Both the position numbers and the translations under genes were made by a program. This document shows positions 54,301 to 57,300 of a stretch of 64,000 nt of DNA, piece after piece (the first letter of the stretch is position 1; the number at the start of each line of letters is the position of its first letter). Source of the DNA: Icerya purchasi (Eukaryota; Arthropoda; Insecta; Hemiptera; Monophlebidae). A model generated the notes under the pieces. It had not been told where the DNA came from, did not search any database, and saw nothing but the letters and a program-made list of their open reading frames with translations. The stretch spans positions 401,484,557 through 401,548,556 of the forward strand of contig CM077115.1 in NCBI GenBank assembly GCA_039619475.1, read 5' to 3'.

Positions 54301-57300
54301 TTCTAAAAACAAAGAATTATATTAGTAAAAAAGTAAATTCACCGCTAAATATTTAAATTAAATTTTTACATAATTAATAGTATCCACTTTACTGTTGCAG
54401 CATTAATGTAAATGTAAGAAGAATAGGAGGTGGCTACGGTTCTAAATTAGGTAGGTCCGCTTTGGTTGCAACGGCGTGTGCTGTTGCTGCTTATAATCAG
54501 AAGGTCCCAGTGCGCATGACAATGCCGCTAGAAACAAATATGAGAGCAGTTGGAAAACGATTTCCTTTTTACGTCACTTACGAGGTGAGTGTTTTTCTTT
54601 CTCTCTTTTTTTTTTTTCCTATTACGCTAACAGATGTTCTATTTATTTTGTTATAAAAATTTTTAATATATCTCACATATGTTTCATATACAACTACAAG
54701 TAGGTTAATTGAAACGGATTAGAGCAGTGAGAATTATCAATTAACATTTTCGGCTGTTTTCGCTCAATTTTACTTTAATTTTTATCTATTGTTCGGCGGA
54801 GTTGTTGGGAATCTTTGCTGTCTAGGAGTTTGCAGTGTCGCGCCATCTTAGTGTCCTAGTGTGAGAGCGTATAGCAGTCCTAACTCCGTTGTCCCCTACA
54901 AGGCGAGTACGGTGTGCAAGCGCGCGTGTGTGTTGCTACAGAAGAGTGTCGTGTCCCGGACGTGGCTTTTGTCGCTGTTATTAGTGTTTGAAGTGAGAAT
55001 GCAGTTGTCAGTTGATCGTCGTTGATCACCGTTACACACTCATCGTTTTCCTCGAAACTTCAGCTAGATGCTAATTAATTTTTCTTCTTCCTTTGCCTTA
55101 TCCGTTAGCGACCAATGCGTTTAGTAATTTCCTACTACGCGCTACTTCCATTAGTCTTCTTATATTGCTGATGCCTACCCAGCTTTCTACATTATCTAGC
55201 CGATACATTTTCGGTCCGTCGCGTTTTCGCTCTTCGTCTACATTCCCATGCAACATTAGTTTGTAGTAATTCATATTTGTTCCCTCCCATAATGTGGCTC
55301 TTTCGCTTTTTAATTAAGCTTAGTAGTTCTTGGGTTTTTTCCAAACGTCATAGTACCTTATCATTAGTTACTTTTTGAATCCAGCTGATCATCAAAAGTC
55401 GCCGATAAATGCATCTTTCGAATGTTTTAATCTTTTTCGATGCGGCTGCTGTGAGAGTCCATGTTTCAACCGTGTGTATGTTACTGTAACCCGTGTACAG
55501 CATTTAATCAGGCGTAGTTTTAATTCTATGATAATATTATGACTGTACAGTGTGCTTTTGAATTTCAGGAATGCGTTGTGTACTAGTACTTCTGTTTTGC
55601 ACTTAATTTCGATTCCAAGTTTACCTTCTCTGTAATCCAACTTCTTAAATAGTAGAAGGATGAAACTTTTTCTATCTTCCCTCCTTCTATTGTAATTTCC
55701 TCATCCTTCTCTCGTTTCTGCCTAGATATATTCATATATTTAATTTTATTATAATTTATTTTGATTCCAAAATTATTTGCGCGTCTGTGTATATCCCGGA
55801 TTAATCATTGTTGGCCTTCTCGGGAATTAGCGATAATTGCAGTATCATCGGCGAATATCATATTATTTATCGGTATGCTATTTACACAAGAATTCCTTAC
55901 ACTAATTCGGTAGCAGTGGTTCAAAAATCTGTTTGGAATATGCATTGAGTAACATTGGTGGCAATATTCACCCCTATCTTACTCCACGTTCGATTTTTCT
56001 ACCGCGTGTTTCCTCATTTCCTACTCTAACTGCAGATTTCTGTTGACAGTACGGATTTCTGATATATTTTAAGTTGTTTGCATCTATTATTGTTTTTCTC
56101 AAGACTTCAAACATTTTATTATGCTTCACCTTGTCAAAGGTTTTTTTGAAGTCTATGAAGCAAATATACACATATCTTGACTCCGGTGGTAGCATTTTCG
56201 TACTAATAGTTGAACACAGGGGATAGTGCAACAAAAAATTCAACAATGTTAAATTCAATAAAAGTATCTGCGTATTTTGAAAAAATAAGATTAATTTGCT
56301 TATTCGTGTGTACACTTGAGAAATCGTATTCAAGGAGAGTTAGAGAGAGAGAGAGAGAAATCAGAAATGGTGTATTATCTTTGCTTTTCTGAGACCATTA
56401 TTAAAAAAATTATATACAGAAACAGAAATGCAATAGTTTATCATCCATATTATTCCGAGACTCTTGTTATATTAATTTCTAGTGTTTTTATTAGTGATAA
56501 ATAGGTCCAGAAGGATACGTATCCGCGGATCCGTATTCTATAGCGGAGTTGATGATGTAACTCCGACTACAGTTCCGCGTCGACAACTCCGACTCAGCAA
56601 ATATAAACTGGATCGATGAATATTATACGAATGTACATACAGTTCCGCTATAGAAGCGAAAATATAGATCCTGAATAGAGACAGTCCTTTTCTGTGTTTC
56701 ATATGAATTCAATATCTGAGCAGAAATGTAGCAGATCAGTCAGAAAAGTGAAAAATGATAACATTAGACCGCTGTTACATTCAGGAATTCTTACGACTTG
56801 GTCCGAAAGGAACAAACGTGCACAGAGTTATGCGCGTGATTACATTGCTTGCATTTCTTCCCCATACTGTAATTTTCATCCCTCGGATCATGACTGTGTT
56901 TGTGATGCAAATCATATCCTTTTTGAATGCTCTCTTCTTGTACAGCAGCGTTCCCTCCTCTACACTAAGCTTCTCCACCTAAAACTGCCTACTCCTTTTT
57001 GTGCTTCCTCCATACTTTCCTTTCCTTCACCAGATGTTGTTCCAATCTTAGCGGAGTTCATTTCCTCTATTTCTTTATATATCAAAATTTAATCCTGTTT
57101 TCGTAATTCTTTGATGATGGGTCATTGCCCTTGGTTGACGTTCCCAAAAAAAAAAAAAAAAAAAAAAAAAACACGTTTTTTTCTTACGAACTCGTACGAA
57201 TTTGTATGACCAGTTTCATACGACTAACATATTTTGTTTTTTCATCAGAATTTGTGCGTATGCTACGGTGTTTGTTTTTAGCGTTCTTATTTTTGTTCAT

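Noticed and set aside
54760..55074. GC-richer island as a promoter of another gene
   Set aside because: No exon follows; it abuts a LINE tail and is more likely part of a mobile element, but this is unproven.
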